Assembly: GCA_041167675.1 (NCBI GenBank)
Contig: JBEEIB010000184.1
Coordinates: 1 to 14,740 of the forward strand
From: DASTDH01 sp041167675
Lineage (GTDB): Bacteria; Verrucomicrobiota; Verrucomicrobiia; Chthoniobacterales; JAFAMB01
Length of the DNA: 14,740 bases
Direction: 5' to 3'
Numbering within the stretch: the stretch's first letter is position 1; the number at the start of each line of letters is the position of its first letter. A program made the translations under genes and the position numbers. Below are positions 13,811 to 14,740 of this stretch, one piece after another. Under the pieces are notes generated by a model that had not been told where the DNA came from, searched no databases, and was given only the letters and a program-made list of their open reading frames with translations.

Positions 13811-13891
13811 ATGAATTCAAAATCCATCCGCATCACCGCTCCGCGCCGGACTCACATGGCTTATGCTCCTATTCGTATGAATCGCCGCTGA
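13811..13891 (+). CDS. 26-residue basic mini-protein, cassette copy 2
   Basis: ATG 13811 to TGA 13891, with a perfect AAAGGAGG (13796-13803) seven bases upstream. The protein starts MNSKSIRIT and ends AYAPIRMNRR, contains six Arg and no acidic residue, and has no hydrophobic span. It parallels the 27-residue protein of copy 1 in start, length, charge and the AP-x-R tail, and both follow the same upstream sequence TTCCGAAAGGAGGCARAACC. Such a strong RBS on a tiny gene, in a window where several real genes have no SD, points to high translation. The function is unknown; a leader peptide or a nucleic-acid-binding mini-protein are both possible. It is separated by 158 bases from the 93-residue gene of the same cassette. 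Confidence 0.75.
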   Translation: MNSKSIRITAPRRTHMAYAPIRMNRR

Positions 13892-14049
13892 TCGCGGGGG
13901 GTTCTCGTTCGAACAAAGCTTCGGCGATAGTCGACTCCCCGCCTTGCGGAAAGCACTGGGCCAACGCTCGCGCGCTTGCCTCTCGCTCGATCCGTCGCGT
14001 TAGATCAGACGATGGAATCGTCAATAAGAATACGGAAGCAGATTTAAAG
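13892..14049 (+). promoter_or_regulatory. Untranslated spacer with conserved TAGTCGACTCC, copy 2
   Basis: Alignment with copy 1 by eye gives GCG, TTCTCxTTCGA, GCTT, CGG and then TAGTCGACTCC (13928-13938). GGCG (13923-13926) and CGCC (13940-13943) can pair, placing the motif in the loop. The rest of the spacer has diverged. No plus-strand frame is supported, and a minus-strand frame across it is judged a shadow. Confidence 0.42.
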
Positions 14050-14331
14050 ATGCCTACTACCGAAACATCAGAACAGAAATACCAGGGAAACCCTTCAGAG
14101 AGTGGAGAGATTTCTACTGGGAAGATCATCGATTTTTTCGCCGCGAGGGAAGCAGTGCAATCAGAGGCTAGGCTCGTTGATGAGCAAACCTGGCTTCAAC
14201 AGCAAATAAATTCTGCAACATATCAGAAGAAACGTATCCACCTTTCCGATCCTTGGGAAGATGTCATGCTCCTAATGTTGCTTGTGGCCGCAATAGTTTT
14301 GGGATTGCTGGTAATTTCTGGCTTTGGGTGA
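14050..14331 (+). CDS. 93-residue tail-anchored membrane protein with KIIDFFAAREA motif, copy 2
   Basis: This is the paralogue of the gene at 13104, with the same length of 93 residues. The order is the same: a polar N-terminus (1-24), KIIDFFAAREA (25-35), SEAR (38-41), a Gln-rich helical linker (about 45-66) in place of the basic Ala-rich one, and a transmembrane helix (about 72-91) with LGLLVISGFG at the end. Conserved ends with a diverged linker suggest that the motif and the anchor are functional, and that the linker sets partner choice. There is no good SD near ATG 14050. Unlike copy 1, no DUF3309 gene follows. The function is unknown. Confidence 0.85.
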   Translation: MPTTETSEQKYQGNPSESGEISTGKIIDFFAAREAVQSEARLVDEQTWLQQQINSATYQKKRIHLSDPWEDVMLLMLLVAAIVLGLLVISGFG

Positions 14332-14595
14332 AGGTAGGAAGCGCGGTAGCGTAGCTCTCCGACCAAGGGATCGAATTACCCACCAAGCGATCGGAGGGGC
14401 GTTGTTTGCGACGCCCGAGGACGATCCAGCGCCTGTCTCGTCGGCGAACCCATCTCGGATAATAGGCGAAGCCGGACCAGCTCCCTTCCGCCTTCGTCTA
14501 CCTTTTCATCATCTCTCACTGATATCCCTGCCTCGGCGAACAGGGTCGTCGTCAGGGGTTATCAGCGGGCAAGACGATGACTAACGAGACTGACC
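14332..14595. other. Intergenic region with no supported gene
   Basis: A plus-strand frame from GTG 14324 to 14584 covers this stretch, but its product is Pro/Arg/Ser-rich without any recognisable pattern and I do not accept it. Imperfect dyads such as TCTCCGA/TCGGAG around 14356-14396 are present. No clear terminator for the 93-residue gene was found. Confidence 0.5.
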
Positions 14596-14740
14596 CTACC
14601 CAACCGCCGGCTCCATCTCTTTCTTCTCGGATTTGCTACCAGCTAGCTTCGCCAAGAACTCATCATGGGTCATTGGATGGGAAAACATCGGGAAATCGTG
14701 TTCGAAGGCATTCTCGTGAGCAGTTTGGCTTACCGTTGCC
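14596..14740 (-). CDS. C-terminal end of an unknown protein (5' end missing)
   Basis: One minus-strand frame stays open from the right edge to TAG 14596-14598, giving 47 residues; the other two minus frames have early stops. The fragment includes AFEHDFPMFSHPMTHDEFLAKLAG and ends in a charged tail, SKSEKKEMEPAVG. It is His- and Met-rich (HENAFEHDFPMFSHPMTH), which could hint at metal handling, but nothing is recognised with confidence. It converges with the second cassette. Confidence 0.5.
   Translation of the reverse strand, partial: ATVSQTAHENAFEHDFPMFSHPMTHDEFLAKLAGSKSEKKEMEPAVG

Larger units (their letters stand above)
13754..14331 (+). repeat. Tandemly duplicated cassette, copy 2 (copy 1 at 12815-13385)
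   Basis: This is the second copy of the unit described at 12815, with the same element order and nearly the same spacing. The 93-codon genes share runs of nucleotide identity such as GCCGCGAGGGA. The DUF3309 gene is missing after this copy. Confidence 0.88.

Noticed and set aside
13869..14129. Minus-strand 86-codon frame across the second spacer
   Set aside because: It overlaps the mini-gene and the 93-residue gene on the opposite strand and has no counterpart in copy 1.
14324..14584. 86-codon frame from GTG after the second cassette
   Set aside because: Pro/Arg/Ser-rich product with no recognisable feature and no paralogue after copy 1.
1..14740. CRISPR array, tRNA, rRNA, insertion sequence or integrase
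   Set aside because: No regularly spaced repeats, cloverleaf-like segments, or transposase or integrase motifs were seen on either strand.

Overview
The window looks like a chromosomal stretch from a soil-type bacterium. My best guess is Verrucomicrobiota (Chthoniobacterales-like), based on the overall gene mix, the patchy Shine-Dalgarno (SD) usage and the word-like intergenic repeats. This is an inference; there is no rRNA or other marker to prove it. Genes are dense on both strands, and no tRNA, rRNA, CRISPR array, transposase or integrase was recognised.

Region 1 (1-5588) is a cell-surface block. Two polytopic membrane proteins resembling GT-C glycosyltransferases are transcribed divergently from about 1118-1308; the left one runs off the window. 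The right one leads a probable operon with an SGNH-type esterase/acyltransferase and an AlgI/DltB-like MBOAT protein. That pairing is the classic machinery for O-acylating an extracytoplasmic polymer.

Region 2 (5632-8513, minus strand) holds an MgtC/SapB-family membrane protein, a GH13 alpha-amylase-family gene reduced to its two ends by a large internal deletion, a GreA/GreB-type transcript cleavage factor and a NudC-type NADH pyrophosphatase.

Region 3 (8628-11593, plus strand) holds an unrecognised 277-residue protein, an M20 amidohydrolase and a translationally coupled transglutaminase-like protein. The transglutaminase has Ser where the catalytic His is expected. Convergent to these is a DUF4337-like membrane protein (11657-12205), followed by a divergent SUI1/YciH-like factor (12341-12730).

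Region 4 (12815-14331) is the most unusual part. It contains two tandem copies of a cassette that I do not recognise. Each copy has a 42-bp conserved upstream segment, a perfect AAAGGAGG ribosome-binding site, a 26-27-residue basic mini-protein, an untranslated spacer of about 150 nt with a shared TAGTCGACTCC motif, and a 93-residue tail-anchored protein carrying KIIDFFAAREA. Copy 1 also carries a DUF3309 mini-membrane protein and ends in a strong intrinsic terminator, so copy 2 needs its own promoter. The order is syntenic and several separate elements are conserved, which suggests a duplicated and still functional unit. The right edge holds the C-terminal end of an unknown minus-strand gene.
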